From Planctomycetaceae bacterium (GTDB lineage Bacteria > Planctomycetota > Planctomycetia > Pirellulales > Pirellulaceae): a stretch of 38,145 nt of DNA. The notes under the pieces were generated by a model. That model was not told the origin of the DNA. It saw only the letters and a list, made by a program, of their open reading frames with translations, and made no database searches. The DNA lies in NCBI GenBank assembly GCA_021298315.1, contig JAJTFC010000054.1:1-38145 (forward strand), read 5' to 3'. Shown here in pieces: positions 36,999 through 38,145 of the stretch. Position 1 is the stretch's first letter, and each line of letters opens with the position of its first letter. Made by a program: the position numbers and the translations under genes.

Positions 36999-38145
36999 AG
37001 ATAAACTCGCTGCAGATCAAAAGATTGTGAGCCAAAGTCACCCAAGGATCTTCCCCGGATGCTTGCCCATCAGAAATGGCATCCAAAAACCGCCGTTGCT
37101 CATGCTCCTTGGGCGCTCGGCCTAGCACGGTTTCAAACAGCCAATCAATCCGTCGTGATGGTTCGCTGGAAAACTCTTGACTTCGACGTGCCAGTAAACT
37201 CGCCGAGTCGATGATCCAATCGGCGTTCATCAACAGGAGCATTTGAACCGAAACCATACTGGTGTTGCGACTCCCTACAGGCATCGTTGGATCGGGGAAA
37301 TCAAACTGCTCCAATAGGGAATACAAGTGATTGCGGATGATTGGCAAATACACAGTCCTGCGAATACTATCGTACTTCGTATGGTCGATCGAAGTGTGGT
37401 CAAAGACGAACTGTCGATTCCGTAGCGGAACCGACTTGCCCCCTAACTGGCAATCGAGCCGTCCTGCGACTTGCAGGATCGAATCCCGCAACGGCTCGGC
37501 ACCCATTCGCTCAAGCTTATAATGCCATCGAAGTCGATTCTCTGGATCGATCGCCAAAGCCGATTGCGCCTCGGGATGAACACTGGACATCCGATAGGTT
37601 GCCGAAGTTAGTATCAGCCTGTTTAGTTCCTTGATCGACCAACCGGATTCAATAAACCAGCGGGCTAAATAATCCAAAAGCTCCGGATGCGAGGGACGGT
37701 CTCCAAGCACTCCAAAATTCTCAGTCGATTCGACCAACCCACGGCCAAAGTGCCAACGCCAAACCCGGTTGACAATCACCCTTGCGGTCAATGGGTGAGT
37801 GGCGTTTGCCAACCATCTAGCCAACTCCAATCGACCGCTGCTATGGCGACTGAAGATCGGCGTAGCCCCTTGGGAAACCATGACCTCAGGGAATCCCCTC
37901 GGAACGACATCCCCCAAGTTCCGGTAACTGCCTCGGATGTGAATCGCTAAACCATCGACAACACCTTTGTCGGCAACTCCCATAACCGAAGTCTCATCGG
38001 GGGCGGCGCTCTCGAACAAACGAGCCGACTCGGCAAGCTCGTGAATCTTGACCAAACTCTCTTGGTCCAGTGCATGCTCCATCTTGGCTGGTATCGCAAG
38101 AAAACCGCCAACATCCCCAAGTGCAACTCGGGCGGCCTCAAGGGT
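36988..38145 (-). CDS. DUF1553 (PSD1) domain protein, C-terminal part, cut by the window edge
   Basis: The frame is open to the right edge: 385 codons plus the stop. The methionine at 38082 is internal, since the 21 codons before it are also open and protein-like (AALRV-type sequence ending GDVGGFLAIPAK). DUF1553 hallmarks are LARWLANATHPLTARVIVNR, VWRWHFGRGLVESTENFGVL, GDRPSHPELLDYLARWFIES and WSIKELNRLILTSATYRMSS. The C-terminal NLLICSEFIYV ends the family. In complete proteins a DUF1549 and often a cytochrome domain precede it. The function is unknown. It is followed by DUF1501 with an 11-bp overlap, so the two are translated together. Confidence 0.92.
   Translation of the reverse strand, partial: TLEAARVALGDVGGFLAIPAKMEHALDQESLVKIHELAESARLFESAAPDETSVMGVADKGVVDGLAIHIRGSYRNLGDVVPRGFPEVMVSQGATPIFSRHSSGRLELARWLANATHPLTARVIVNRVWRWHFGRGLVESTENFGVLGDRPSHPELLDYLARWFIESGWSIKELNRLILTSATYRMSSVHPEAQSALAIDPENRLRWHYKLERMGAEPLRDSILQVAGRLDCQLGGKSVPLRNRQFVFDHTSIDHTKYDSIRRTVYLPIIRNHLYSLLEQFDFPDPTMPVGSRNTSMVSVQMLLLMNADWIIDSASLLARRSQEFSSEPSRRIDWLFETVLGRAPKEHEQRRFLDAISDGQASGEDPWVTLAHNLLICSEFIYVP

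Overview
The window reads as chromosomal DNA of a planctomycete, most likely in or near the Pirellulaceae. No rRNA gene is present, so this rests on gene content. Both edges cut genes of the planctomycete DUF1549/DUF1553 secreted family (left: DUF1549 N-terminus; right: DUF1553 C-terminus next to a Tat-exported DUF1501 protein). There is a 1583-residue secreted PQQ-type propeller protein, an MfnB-type furan synthase of the methanofuran pathway, and several small proteins of a planctomycete type. LpxK and FlgM fit a lipid A-containing, flagellated cell. Most of the window is housekeeping. I saw no insertion sequence, prophage, CRISPR array, toxin-antitoxin pair or tRNA.

Layout. 1-2000: minus-strand run of mfnB-like gene, two small unknown genes and the DUF1549 gene. 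2061-4994: ribonuclease D, a secreted unknown protein, lpxK. 4995-5928: a 930-bp gap that is not empty. It holds a minus-strand intrinsic terminator with no obvious gene before it, a candidate structured RNA, and a near-consensus sigma-54 promoter pointing at flgM through a leader of about 340 nt. 5929-10219: flgM, a YkgJ-type cysteine cluster protein, an RsmF-type rRNA methyltransferase, a cysteine desulfurase, and an SDR enzyme lacking the catalytic Tyr. 10465-18041: two-domain fasciclin protein, the giant PQQ protein, and a UbiB/ABC1 kinase coupled to it by ATGA. 18042-18718: a dense patch of small repeats. 18719-20454: a likely response-regulator remnant fused by ATGA overlap to an RstB-like histidine kinase. 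20503-23741: ftsH then rsgA, with a 21-bp palindrome before ftsH. 23849-27763: serine acetyltransferase, a class I glutamine amidotransferase-like protein without its nucleophile Cys, and a sulfite reductase hemoprotein, so sulfate assimilation and cysteine synthesis sit close together. 28051-33868: folD, a small unknown protein, gyrB, purD. 34057-38145: a secreted di-heme cytochrome c, DUF1501 and DUF1553 proteins.

For the hunt, the strongest points are two proteins with intact folds but a lost catalytic residue (25198-25956 and 9470-10219), the RstA-like remnant before an otherwise intact kinase, the sigma-54/leader arrangement before flgM, the unexplained RNA-like structures at 5019-5248, and two convergent gene pairs that share a palindromic stop (TTAA, CTAG). 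I found no clear new multi-gene defence or biosynthetic system. Functions are assigned by recognising motifs by eye; no database search was run.
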